Source: Phaeosaccion multiseriatum
Lineage: Eukaryota > Ochrophyta, other classes
Length of the DNA: 64,000 bases
Assembly: GCA_965112735.1 (NCBI GenBank)
Contig: OZ218962.1
Location: 1,054,001-1,118,000, forward strand
Direction of reading: 5' to 3'
Of the stretch, positions 44,825 to 57,274 are shown in pieces (positions within the stretch are counted from its first letter, which is position 1; each line of letters opens with the position of its first letter). The notes under the pieces are model-generated. The model saw only the letters and a list, made by a program, of their open reading frames with translations. It was not told the origin of the DNA and made no database searches. The translations under genes were made by a program, and so were the position numbers.

Positions 44825-46807
44825 TCAGTAGTAGTTGTTGTTGTTGGACGGAGGTGGCTGCTGGTTGCTTGCCAGAGGAGGGTACCCCCCTCGGGAGCCC
44901 TGCTGAGAAGAAGATGGAGGAGGCCCGTAGCCCCCTTGATTACTGCTTCCCCGAGGGTTGGCGCTGTTTGGTTGAGTGGGGGAGAAAGACGGTGGGGCAT
45001 GGGCGCCAGAAGGGGGCATCTGCTGCTGCGGCGGCGGCGGCTGCTGCTGTTGGTATTGCGGCTGCTGGTTCTGGTGTTGTTGGGAGGAGGGAGGAATCGA
45101 CGAAGGAGCCGCACCGCCGCCACTGCTGTAGCTCGACTGGCTGCTGAAGGAGGGGTACGGCGCTTGTTGATGTTGCTGAGGCTGCTGTTGCTGGGCGTAC
45201 GGAGGCTGACTGTACTGCTGCTGCTGCTGCGGCTGCTGTACCACCATCTGCGGTGGCTGTCCACCATACGTTGTTGTCTGGGCAGAGGGCTGAGACGGCG
45301 GTTGGTAACCAGACCCACCAGACCCCGATGATGATGAAGGCACAGCAGACTGCGGCTGTACCACCAACTGCTGCGGCTGTTGTCCCGGATAGGCGCCCCC
45401 CACAGAAGGAGGAGGCTGAAAGCCCCCCGAAGACCCCGAAGGCCCCGAAGGCCCCGAAGGCGGAGGCTGATACCCAGAAGATACCAAAGAGGAAGAGGAC
45501 TGAGACGAGGAAGAGGGAGGAGGGGCTGAACCCGAGTACCTGCTTGGCGCTCCCGCCCCCTGGCCCCCCTGGCTTGGGGGCTGGTAGCCCGACATCGGTG
45601 CACTCCCACCCCCACCACCCGTCGTGCTGGAAGGAGGCTGTTGATATCCTGACCCTGACCCTGACCCTGACCCGGACGGAGGCTGATACAAGCCGGCCTG
45701 CTGCGGTGGCTGGGGCTGGCTTGGTGGTTGGCCGGGAGGCTGATATATGGTCGTGGTGGGGGGTGCGTTGCCCTGCATGGGAGGTGGCGCGTAGCCAGAC
45801 GCAGATCCGGACCTGGACCCAGATCCTCCGGGTGCACTATGATAGGCCATGGGTGGTGCCGCCCCTCCCCCCGCCTTGCTCGGCGAAGGCGGTGGTTGGT
45901 ATCCCGAAGAAGACCTCGACCCAGATGGCTGCTGCTGCTGCTGCTGCTGTTGTTGGTGTTGTTGTGGTTGAGGTGGGGTGTAAACAGACCGACTACCCCC
46001 TGCACTGCCCTCGCGACTAGGCGCGGATGAAGCAGAAGAAGACGTCCCAGAGTGTCCAGAGGGCCCTCCACCCCCTCCCTGTGGTGGATACGAATAGCTT
46101 GATCCACCCCCACCCCCTCCCGTATTAGTCGAAGCTGGCGGAGGCAAGTAGGAAGGCGGCACAGCCTGTTGCTGTTGCTGAGAGCGTCGATAGGGGGAAG
46201 AAGACCCAGTGGGGGGGGCGTGGGCTTGTTGTGCTTGCTGTGTGGACTGGGAGGGGGGTGCGTATTGGGCCTGTGAAGTTGGGGCTGCTGCTGGAGCACC
46301 AACTGCTGCAGGAGGCTGGTATAGTGGGACTCCTTGCGGCGCCGTTTGGGGAGGCTGTGTGTAACCTGCTTGTTGGACCGGTGGGTAATAGGAGCTGAAG
46401 GGGGCAAAACAAAAGCGAAGGGGGTAGAGAGAGGTGAAGAGGAAAGGTGAGGAAGGAAGGAAGGAAGGAAGGAAGGAAGGAAGGAAGGAAGGAAGGAAGG
46501 AGGGAATCAGAGTTGAGTGGCTTTGCTCATTCAAAACAGAGACACAAACATCGGTTCCACTCCCCGACCGTGTCTTCTTCTCAATGAAATCTCAGGGCAG
46601 GCAGCGCCAAAGCCATTGAAACAGACACACGGGTGCGGTCCACATCCCTCCCTCCCTCCCTCCCTTCCTCCCTCCCTCCCACCTCACCCCCCCCCCCCCT
46701 GCCATCAATAGACGCACCTGTTGCCATACTGCCCAGTGGAAGCTCCTGCCATTGGTGCCGTCGCTGCTACCGCGGCAGGCGGCGGCTGGTAGACAGAAGA
46801 AGAGTAC

Positions 46808-46839
<32 letters not shown>

Positions 46840-49800
46840 AACAACCAACTGCTCGGGCTGCTGTTGAGGCGGTGGCTGTGAAGCCCCACGCGACACTGGC
46901 CCTCCGCTCAGGGAAGGAGGCTGATACACGGGCCTACTGCCGCTGTTGTTGCCGTTGCTGCCACTGTCTCGATAAGACGAAGAAGACACACCGGAGGACT
47001 GACCGACGCCGGGCCCTCCTACGCCCGCCGGCGGCGTGTACCCAGCCTGACGGGGAGGATACGACTGTGCCGGCGGCTGACGATAGGGGTGCTGCTGGGG
47101 CAGCTCGTAGCGACCTCCTGCTCCTCCTCCTCCTCCTCCTCCTCCTCCTCCTCCTCCATAGGCCCCTGAACCTGAGCCCGGGCCTTGTTGCCCCCCCCCA
47201 CGACCGTATTCATCCCCCCCTCCCCCTCTCGAATCTCCTCTCGTGTCCCGGCTCCGGCTTCTGTCCGCCATGTAGTGACCACCGCTACCACTCCCGCTGC
47301 CGCCGTTCCCATCCCGGAAATCCCTCCTCCCTCGGTCAAAGTGGTCACCACCACCATCACCGCCGCCATACCTGTCCCCCCCCCGCCCAGCCCTTCCATC
47401 GCCCCCTCCCCTGCCACCACCGTGCTGAAAGTCATCTCTGGAGCCGTGTTGATGTCGACCACCACCGCGACCACCCGGACCAAAACCGTGACCACCGTGG
47501 GCGCGTGGATGCCCCTCCTCCCCCTCCTGAAGGGCTTCACACACCAGCTTGACAGCCACGTAGAGCGTGTCGTCGTTGTTGGTGCGTATCACCACCTCCC
47601 TCAGTTTGGCCCCGGGGGGCATGTCGGACTTGTTCTGTACCACAATGCTTGCTCCACTGTCCTGCACAAGCTTACGAATGGTGGCCCCACCTCTACCAAT
47701 CACCGCTCCGGCACACACATCCTCCACAAACAAAACCGCACCCGTGCTGGTGACCTTGATTTGCTCAAGTCCGGGCCCAGTCAGGGTCTGAATGTCCCCT
47801 CCCCCTCCCCCTCTCCCCCCCCCACGCCTATGACCACCACCGCCGCCTCCATAGCGGCCGTGGTCATCATCTCTACCTCCTCCTCCCCCACCATACCGAT
47901 CCCCTCCTCGATCGTCGCGACTGAAGGGCCTTCTCCCTCTCTCAGGGCTCTCGTGTCGACTCCCGCCGCCATAATACCCCCCGCCACCGCGATAGTCATC
48001 CCCCCGCCTGCTTCTGACGTCCCCCTGCTCCCTGCTGTCCCTGTCCCTCCCCCTGCCTCCTCCGCCCCCCCTTCCCCTTCCCCCATCATGATCCCCACCC
48101 CCTTCAGGATCGCGGTCGGGCATAACCAGATCAACCTTAAACTTTGGCAGCGGAACCTCCTTCTCGTCCTTCTTCTTGTCGCTGTCGTGCCCTCCCCCGT
48201 GCCAATCGGGAATGAGGTCGACCAGCAAATGGCGGGCCGCTCTAGCCTTCTTCACATCCTTCTCGGGAATGGTGCCCTTGCCATTGGCCAAGCGAAGCAT
48301 GAGTCGCCACAGCCCTTCACAGATGTCGGTGAAGGTACCCGATAGCACCACCACGCGAGCATCAAGCCAGAGGGAGGGAGAGCCCGAGGAGATAAGAGCT
48401 TCCACGCCAACCCGCATTGCCTCCATCTGCGCATTTGTTTGCGAGAGTGTGTGCGTGTGTGTGATCGGTAGTAGAGTGTGCGTGGGTATGTGTGTGTGTG
48501 TGTGTGTGGAGAGGGGCGGGGGTGCTTTAGGGAGTAGGACACGTACATGGAAATCAGCTTTCGACTAAGGACGCAGCAAGCAAGGCAAGCAAGGCTGATA
48601 CCATAGAGTAGAGGCTCACAACAAGCTGCACGAGCACACCTTTACAAGCTAAGCTCATGTCCATTTAACAAGCGAAGCGTACGCACCTCTTTGGTGAAGG
48701 CCTCATCTACAACGGCGTCCAGCAGATACTCGGGTAGAGGAATCTTCAGGCACCTGAGCAGCAGGATAAGGGGAGGGGACAGTGACAAAGGGCAAAAGGA
48801 AAGAGGCCGGGGGGTGCGGCCGACTACGGTAAGGAGCAGGCACAGAATTGAGAGCGAGCACTCACTCGATTGCATATATACAGCGACAGACACACAATTA
48901 TAAAAAATCACAATCACAGTCACAGTAGACAAACGCAAATCTGACGACGTAACGGTCGTAACTGATACTGTTGGCCGGCACAACACGTCACCATCAGAGA
49001 GATAAGAGACGCAAGCAAAGGACAACCAAGGGGCTCTTGGATCATCTTCCAGCCCCACGAATGCACAAATGCATCCACTCCTCCTACTCCTCTTCAGCCC
49101 CCTCCTCCTCCTCCTCCTTCTCCCCCTCCTCCCCCCCCCCCCCTCCTCCTCCTCCTCCCAACTTACATTCGTGCCTGACTCTGGTCAAACGACTTGTGCT
49201 TAATACTCTTGCTCCCTGCCGCTGCAAACGCCCCCCCGGCTGCCTCTGCCTCCGCCTCCGCCTCCTCCTCCTCGTCGTAGCCCCTCCCCTCCCCAGGATG
49301 GTCGCTTGCCCACGCTTGCTCTACCCCCTTAAGCGCCAACCGCAGGGCGAGATTGGCCGCCGGCGATCCCGTGATGGTCAGCACGCCGTGATGGCTGCCC
49401 AGCGATGGCTCCACGGTGCCTGCATGGATGGATGGATGGATGCATGGACGGATGCATGGATGGATGGATGTACAAGTACACAGGAGAGAAGAGAAGGGGG
49501 GTGGGGACAGCCCATTGCCGTACAGAAGAGAACAAAAATAGGGGGGTGAGGCCAAGAGGCCCATTGTTGAGTCACACTTGCTGTCCTTCGCTGGGCTGTG
49601 CTTTGCTTTGCTGTATCACCAACGGCTGTGCTAGGTGAACTCAACTCACCGAGGTAGGGCCTGATCCCAGCCCCGGTCTTGGTCTCCAGCGCCTTCAGGC
49701 CCTTCCCGTCCTCTCCGTCAAGAGCCTTCAACGCTCTGGCAGCAGGCACAGGGGAGAGAGAGAGAGAGATAGGGAGAGAGTGAGAGAAAGGGAGAGAGAG

Positions 49801-50893
49801 GGAGAGGAGAGAGAGGAGAGATTGAGAGAGAGAAGGCCCACCCACCCACACACCTCCCAACCCACCTGTACTGGACGAACATGGTGGCTACCTCCGGCTC
49901 CTCGTCCCTCATGAGCCTGCCGCCCACCCGAACATCGCTGCTCATCATCGCCATTGCAGCGGCTCTGGACTGCTCTGAGCCAATGAGATAAACGATGCGT
50001 TCGTGCACACGCACGCCCCTCCCCCGCACGTTGCTCTCCTCCATGCTGACGTGTAAGCGGCACCCTGTCGCCTTCTCTACATCCTATACATTGTGGTGGT
50101 GGTGTGGGTGTGGCCGTGGTGGTGATATAGTGATATGATGGTGTTGTAGTGGTGGTGGTGGTGTGGATTTGTTTGGTTTGGTACGGTTTACACGTCGCGT
50201 TGCGGCGAAAGAAAGAAAGGGAGGGAGGGAGGGAGGGAGGGGGGGGGGAGGGAGGGCGAGAGAAAGGGCATGGAAATCCGGTTCAGGGCGAGCCTGGGCA
50301 TAACCAACGGCTCGACACGCCACATCAACGCGAGGACGCCTTCCTCATAACCCACGCCCTCGCTCACACGCAAGCACTCACATGGATTCCGCTGCCGCCC
50401 TTCCCAATTAGCGTCCCGCAGGAGGAATCCGGCACGGCCCAGCGAACCGTTTGCATGTTCGGAACATCTGCCACCCCCTCGGGGACTGCGGACCTTGTCT
50501 CCTCTGGTTTGGTCGCTGCTGCTGCTGCTGCTTGGTCATCAACCGCTACTGCTGCGGCTGCTGCGGCTGCTGTGCCTGCTGTGGCTGCTGCTGTATCACC
50601 AACCGATGAAGGTGCCACGGCACCCTCCTCCTCGTCGTGTTCGTCCATGGCACTGTTTGCTGCATGGCCCCCTGACTCTGAGATGCCGGCCTCCGTCTTC
50701 ACAGCTGCTGTATCACCAACCACTGCTGCTGCTGGTGCTGCAACTGAACTTCCTGCCTCCGCAGAATCGGTCGCACCAGCCGTGTCCACCCCTGTATCCT
50801 CCTTCTTGATGTCTACTGCTGCTGCATCACCAACTGGTCCTGTCCCTTCTTCCACCTTGACCTCTGTTGCTGTCCCTCCTTCCTCTTTCACCT

Positions 50894-50927
<34 letters not shown>

Positions 50928-52265
50928 CTCCTCTCCCTCCTCCACCTTTTTCTCTTTGCCCTCGTCCTTCCCCTCCTCCTCCTTCACAGCAGCAGCAGCC
51001 CCGCCCTTCACCACCACCACCTGCATCTTCTCCTCGATCTCCTCCTTGCCCATCTGCTTCTTCAAAAACCTCTCCATCGGCGACATAACCATTGCCTTGA
51101 GCCGCTTGCTCTCGAGCTTCCCAAACAACTCCTCCGCCGTCCTCTCCACCTGCTTGCGGGTACCTCTGCTCCACACCCCCCTCTCCTTCTTGCCCCGGGG
51201 AATGGAAGGGTTCTCTTGCAAGCCAATATCCCCACCCGACTTGAGTCTTAGGTCCTTCAGTCCCGCCCCTCCTTTGCCAATGACCATGCCTATGGCGTCT
51301 GTGGGCACCATGAAAGTCACTCCCACCACTTCGACCTGTTCAGGCGAGTGAGGCGCTGCCGCCGCCTTCTTCTTGATGGGGGAGGAGGGGGCGCTTTCCG
51401 TTCCCCTCTTGACCCCATCCTCTCTCTTGGTCGCCTCTGCTGCCCCATTTGCTTTGGCAGGCGTCCCTTCCACCTCTACCCGAGCTTTCTTTGCGGCATT
51501 TCCGTCCATCGTCTCGCCACCGTCGGCAGTAGAAGCTGTGCCATCGGCAGCCACATCCATGAGACAGCCCTCGCCCCCCCCCTTGGTGTCAACCACATAG
51601 GGCACGTCGAGGAAAGGAGACCCTGGGCACTCGTCGTCGGAGTTCTCTGGAGGCTCGTATGGCTCATCCACCGCTGCTGCTACTGTATCACCAACTGCTG
51701 CTGCTGCTGCGGTTTGCCCAACCCCCTCCGCCTCCACCTCTGCGATGGTACGTTTCTTGGGGAAAGACACTGCCATTGCGGCTGCTGCAGCTGCTTCCGC
51801 GGCTGCTGCCACCAATGAGGGATCTCCTTCAGCGCTAGGAGTTTCTTCTGCCCCTTCCACCGGAGCAGCTTCGGCTGCCGGTGCTGTTGCCGCCTCTCCC
51901 ACCACTACAGACGCGTAGAGCTCTTCCCCGTCGCCCTCTCCAGCGTCCATCGTGGCCTCCTCTCCTCCTGCTGGCGCTACCCCTGCCCCCGCTTCACCAG
52001 GCTTGTCCCCAGCGTCCATTTTTGGCTCATCGCCTCCTACTGCTGTTAGCGGAGTGGGGAGGAGAGGAGCAGAGCAGAGAAGAGGGGAGGATGAGGGGGA
52101 TGTCGAGAGGGGGGAAAGAGCATTAGCCACCACCCCCCCACCACGTTCTCGTCACCGCACCACACCCGTACCACACCCACCAGTGGCGACAGCAGGGGCG
52201 GTCCCGCTATCCTTGGCGGTGTCTGCTGAAGGTTCTGTCCCATTTGCAACCTCTCCTGTGTCCAT
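44825..52265 (-). CDS. Large multi-KH-domain RNA-binding protein with Gly/Arg-rich and YQPP/Gln-rich tails
   Basis: Eight minus-strand exons with fully consistent phase: 52265-52181, 52042-50382, 50083-49866, 49735-49650, 49419-49167, 48753-48687, 48426-46718, 46394-44825; 1882 aa. KH domains: about residues 264-335 (FMVPTDAIGMVIGKGGAGLK), 558-640 (VRWAVPDSSCGTLIGKGGSG, split by an intron after H), two degenerate copies (about 650-720 and 770-850) lacking the GxxG loop, and 1010-1100 (FVEDVCAGAVIGRGGATIRK). Between and after them are acidic/Ala-rich linkers, a Gly/Arg/Asp-rich stretch resembling RGG boxes, and about 520 residues of YQPP and poly-Gln sequence ending NNNNYY. KH proteins of the PCBP/vigilin type bind RNA; the tail looks prone to condensate formation. 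Divergent with the NADH dehydrogenase gene. Confidence 0.85.
46448..46502. repeat. GGAA tetranucleotide run in KH-gene intron
   Basis: About 13 GGAA units in the short intron 46395-46717 between the two large 3' exons. Confidence 0.95.
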
Positions 52266-52661
52266 ATTTGCCTTGGATACTCTCCTAGGTCGGGCGGTGG
52301 ACTCAAATTAATCGAACCAAGCCCCCCCTTCCCCCTTCCCTCCATACACAGAGAGAACTCGTCCTTCTCTTCAACCGAGGAAGAACTTCCTTCAAGCACA
52401 AAGAAGTGCAGCCTCTGCTGTGTTTTTGCGCGTCGCTTGCCCTGCCCGGGGGGAGAGGGCGTTGAGCTAAAACTAAAACTGACTCACCTCAACCCCAAAT
52501 CAATCCCCCCCCTCCGCACTTGTTCAATTAAAACCTCTGGAGACCTGGTGGGAGCAGAGGGAAGGAGGCCAGCTAAGTGCCATCGTAAGCTTGAACCTCT
52601 GCGTATCTGAGAGCTACAGGAGAAGAGGGCTCCTCCTCGCCGCTTTAAGTGCGATCCAACC
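52266..52661. promoter_or_regulatory. Shared divergent promoter, KH protein / NADH dehydrogenase
   Basis: 396 bp between divergent ATGs. Includes CTAAAACTAAAACTGACTCA at 52469-52488 and an AT-richer patch (CAATTAAAACC, 52525). No clear TATA box. Role inferred from position. Confidence 0.4.
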
Positions 52662-53066
52662 ATGCGATCGGATATCCTTTCTTACTTCCTTCTCCTCCCC
52701 TCTTGTCTCGGCTTTGCCGTGGTAGGGGGGGCGGGTCCGCGGTGGAGACGCAGGACATCGCTACCGACTCTATTTGCCGAGCCAGAGATGGAGAAAGAGG
52801 CCGCAGGTGGTGTGTCGACCACGCTCCCTCCTCCTCCTCCTCCCCGACCTTCTTCTGCTGTTGGTGCTGCTGCTCCTCCTCCTTCCAGCGATAATGACAG
52901 CAAAAGAAACGGACAACAAGAAGAAAACCCCCGTTTCCAGCAGGCTTTGAAGGACAAGGGGAAAACAAAGGGCGACATGACTTTCGGGTCGGAGCTTAGT
53001 GTTAGTGACGTTATAGCGCTGAGCGGACGGGCTTTAGGTGAGTTGCTCGGTCGCTCGGTGGTGCTT

Positions 53067-53102
<36 letters not shown>

Positions 53103-53431
53103 GTGGGTGAGGGGGTTAGTTGGCTGGTTGGTTGGTTGGTGGGTGGGTTGGTTGGTTGGTGGGTGGGTTTGTTGGTTGGTTGGTTGGTTGGTTGTTAATG
53201 AGGAGCAAAAGCATGACTTGCGGCACCTGCACTGCGCTGCCGTTGTGGTGATGGCAGTGGATGGAGTTATTAGGGAAAGGCAGTGGAATGGGGGGCTGGG
53301 TAGCTGCAAGGCAGGGAATGGTTGTCTCCTACCCACATGTTTGTTTCCTACCAATCTCACACTCATACTCACCCTCGCACTCGCACCACTCACTCCTCGT
53401 CCTCCCACTCTCTCTCTCTATATATATATAT

Positions 53432-53492
<61 letters not shown>

Positions 53493-53759
53493 GTGTCGAA
53501 GATGCCTTCGGCCATTTCACGCGCATGCTGCGGCCCGAGGAAGTGCGTGGACAATGGAGAGTCGATAGTGTGCTCGAGAACCCGAAACCTAGGTGTGTGC
53601 ATGAGGAAGGGGAGGGAGAGGGAGAGAGACAAAGGGGCGGAAGGAAGGACCTTTGTTTCCTCGCACCCCTCCTCCTGACTGACGCCGACTCCCGCTGCCT
53701 GCCTCTCGCCGCTCTGCCTTCTCCCGCCGCCCGTTCCCTCTGCTCTTCTTCTTCTTCTC

Positions 53760-53793
<34 letters not shown>

Positions 53794-56700
53794 GCGCTTC
53801 CTTCTTTCTTTCTCCTACTCCCTCTCCCCCCTACCCTCCCTCAATCTCCCTCCCTCTCCCTCTCCCCCCTCCCTGGTCTACAACACGTGGTAGCCCAGGC
53901 TGGTCATCTTGGGAATGGGCTGGGGGGGACACGCCATCACCAAAGTAATCGACGTGGAGAAGTTCGAAGTCGTGATGGTGTCTCCTCGCTCCCACTTCGT
54001 CTTCACCCCCCTCCTGCCCGGCGTGGCCACCGGAGTCGTGCAGCCCAGGAGCATCACCGAGACAATCAAAGAGGTCAGAGATCTCTAGTATATCTTCCGG
54101 CGACTCGTCTTCTTTTATTTGCCCCCCCCCCTCCCCCCCCTCTCTCTCTCCTCCCCTGCTCATCTTCTCTTTTGGCCGCGCTACCACTGATTGACCGTTA
54201 TATGGTGTGCGAAATTGCTTGCCTCTGCTCGATCAGGCCAACCCCCACATTAACTTCCTCAGCGGCAAGGCCACACACATCGATACGGTGGCCAAGACGG
54301 TGACCGTTGAGACGCAGTCCTCCATTGTAGAGAGAAGGTCAGGGGCAGGGGAAAGGGCGGGGGGCAGCCACGTTGTGCACTCTCCTAGGATGACCGACAT
54401 CAAGTATGAATACCTCGTGTACGGGGTTGGGCAAGAGTCCGGAGACTTCGGCATCAAAGGTGAGGAGGAGGAGGAGGAGGAGGAGGAGGAGGAGGAGGAG
54501 GAGGAGGAGGAGGAGGAGGAGAAGGAGAAATCCTACTGCGTGCCATCTGGTGCATCGCCATCATCATCACCTGTCATAATTCACCTCCCATTGACCTCTC
54601 GCCTGTCTGCGGCCATCCCAAATTCCCTCCTCACTCCTTACTCCTCCTGCTCAGGGGTGAAGCAGTACTGCTACCGCCTCAAAGAGGTGAAAGACGCCCT
54701 TGCCCTGCGCAATGCCCTCCTTAAACAGCTCGACGACGCTTCTGACCCGCTCATTGATCAAGAAACACGCACCAAGCTGCTGTCCTTCGTCGTCGTCGGA
54801 GCAGGACCCACGGGCATCGAGTTCACAGGGGAATTGACAGACCTGGTGAGTGAATACCTACGGACTCCTTCCTTTGCGAGGGAGCAGTGAGTACCTAAGG
54901 ACTCATTCTCACTCCTTTGCTCCCTCGAAGGATTCATTAGCGAGGGAGCAGTGAGTACTTAAGCGCTCTCTCGTTCATTCCCTCCCTCCTCTCCCTCCCT
55001 TCCTCCCTCCCTCCTCCCCTCCCCCCCTCCCCCTCTCTCTCTCTCCCTCTCTCCCTCCCTCGCTCCCTCCCTCCCTCCCTCCCTCCCTCCCTCCCTCCCT
55101 CCCTCCCTCCATGTCTCCTTTTGGTCAGCTGCGCAAAGACGTCTCTCGCTACTATCCCGACCTTGTGCAATCGATCAGTCTCAAAGTGGTGAGCGCATCA
55201 AGTACCATCCTCCCGGCCTTCGACGAGACCCTGCAGGAGAAGGGACTTCAGAGCCTCTCAGACCTTGGCGTCGACGTCCTTCTCAACAAGGTGCGCAAGC
55301 ATGTGTCGATGGCGAGGGTAGTGTTCGTGGGTTTTATCTAGTCTGCACTCACTTACTCACTCACTCACTCACTCACACGCACACTTACTCACACGCACTC
55401 ACTCACTTACGCACTCACTCACTCACACAGTCACTCACGCACGCACTCACTCACTCACTCCTCCCGTACGTCCTGACACCCCTCTTGTGAAGTAAAGGTG
55501 GTGACGGAGGTAACGGCCGATCACGTGCTCGTAGCCGACGCAGCCATCCGACAGAACAGGGACGAACAAGAGGCTTTGGTGGAGATGGACAAGTTGGAGT
55601 ACGGTATTGCGTTTTGGGCGGGAGGAGTGGAGGCCAGAGACATCACCAAGACCCTCGTCAACACCATCCCTGGGCAGGCCGATGAGCAGGGCGCTAAGCG
55701 GTGTGTGTTGGGTGGGTGGGGGTGAATGATGATGCGTGTGTTGTGCCTTTTGCCATACTCACATACGCACTCTGTGGCTGCTGAGGTGACTTGTGATATG
55801 TTGAGTGACGTGCTGATGACTGACACTGACTGACTCGCTGACCGCATCACGCTCTTTTATATGAAACGCTTGTGACTCTGACAGAGGCCAACTAACGGTG
55901 GATGCCCACCTCCGAGTGCTGGGCACAGACGGCTCCATGCTGGCACTAGGGGATGCCTCCAGCATCCAAGGCAACCCTCTCCCTTTTACTGGACAAGTCG
56001 CCGCTCAAGAAGGGGCTTACATAGCCCGTCTCCTCAATCGAGGCTACAATCTCACGACTTCGGCACAGCCGGCAGCAGCGACAACAGCAGCAGCAGTTGG
56101 TGGTAGCGCAGAAGAGGTAGAACACCCCACCACGGCACTCGGCGCGACCACCACGACCACCACCACCACCACCACCACCACCACCACCACTGGCAAGGCT
56201 CCACTGTCGCCCCTTCCTCCGCCCGTGGCGCCGTCGCTTCAAAATGATGCTTTCTCTCTGTGGGCCCTCACCGACTTTTTCCGACTCAGGTACTGTACTG
56301 TACCGACCCGAAGAAGAGGGGCTTACCTAGGCAGGGGGAGGGCTTCAGTTTCAGTTCGTTATACCAAGAGCAAGATGGATCAAAGGGAAGGAAAAGAGAG
56401 ATGTAAATCCTGTCTGTTTCACTCTCTCTCTCCTCTCCCCTGTCTGTATAACTCTCTCTCTGCTCTCTTTCTCACGCTCTCCTCTCACCCTCTCATGCTC
56501 ACTGTCTCCATCTCTCCCCGTCTGTCTCTCTCTCCCTTCTCCCCCTATCTCCCTCCCCGTCTCCCTCTCTACCTCCCCACCCCCTCCCTCTCTCCCACCC
56601 CTCAGAGGTGACATGAGGGCTCGGCAGTTTCATTTCATTGACTTAGGAATCCTCGCCTTCATTGGTGGAGGGCAGGGCCTCGCCAGCATCAAGGCGGGTA

Positions 56701-57274
56701 AAGAATCTCGACTGCTTGACGCCGCCGGGGCAATTGGCTTCTTGCTTTGGCGATCCACATACGTTGTCAAGCAGGTGGGTGGGTAGTAAGTCAATGGGTG
56801 GGTCGGTAGTCAGAGGGTGGGTAGGTGGATGGGTGGGTCGGGTGGTGGGTGGGTTAGTGGGATAGTGTGTGCGTTGGGGGGGGGGGGTGCATTGGCCTGA
56901 GTCTCTGCTCTCTCTCCCTCTCTCTCTCCGTCTCTTTCCCTACTGTCTCTCTATCTTACCCTCTCTCTCCCTCGCTCTCCCTACTCTCTCCATCTCTCTC
57001 CCTCTCCCTCGTTCCCTACTGCCTCTGTCTCTCTCTCCCTCTATCTCTCCATCTCTCTCCCTCTCTCTCTCGTCTCCGTCTCTCTCTCCTGTCTCTCTCT
57101 CTATCTTACCCTACTCTCTTTCCCTCTCATCTCTTTCTCTCCATCTCTTTCTCTCCCTCCCTTTCTCTCCCTCTCTTTTCACAGGTGTCCACCAGCAACC
57201 GCTTCAGTGTGACCGTTGACTGGCTCAAAACTCAGATCTTCGGAAGGGACTTCAGCCGCTTTGATGGGGAATGA
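52662..57274 (+). CDS. Type II NAD(P)H dehydrogenase (NDH-2), organelle-targeted
   Basis: Ten exons: 52662-53037, 53490-53592, 53899-54073, 54237-54459, 54655-54845, 55129-55290, 55498-55700, 55885-56289, 56606-56774, 57185-57274; 698 aa. A single-subunit flavoprotein that oxidises NAD(P)H and reduces quinone without pumping protons. FAD site at about 162-170 (VILGMGWGGHA), then SPRSHFVFTPLLPG; NAD(P)H site at about 338-346 (VVVGAGPTGIEF); second FAD motif LALGDAS; a C-terminal helix with WLKTQIFGRDFSRF, typical for membrane attachment of this family. No EF-hand insertion. The N-terminus (MRSDILSYFLLLPSCLG then FAVVG) looks like a signal peptide with a Phe-start transit peptide, suggesting a plastid form, though a mitochondrial one is possible. 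A poly-Thr run in exon 8 comes from ACC repeats. Confidence 0.88.
53430..53489 (+). repeat. CA microsatellite ending in a splice acceptor
   Basis: TATATATA followed by about 25 CA units that end CACACAG|ACAGTG. The acceptor AG of NDH-2 exon 2 arose at the edge of the repeat. Confidence 0.9.
54462..54525 (+). repeat. GAG array at the 5' end of an NDH-2 intron
   Basis: The intron begins GTGAGGAGGAGG and stays GAG repeat for about 60 bp. It continues in frame as poly-Glu, so automatic gene calling could take it as coding; the exon join GIK-GVKQYCYRLK shows it is intronic. Confidence 0.85.
54970..55465. repeat. CCCT and CACT tetranucleotide arrays in NDH-2 introns
   Basis: 54985-55110 is CCCT repeat before exon 55129; 55345-55465 is ACTC repeat before exon 55498. 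Both lie on the pyrimidine-rich side of their acceptors. Confidence 0.85.
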
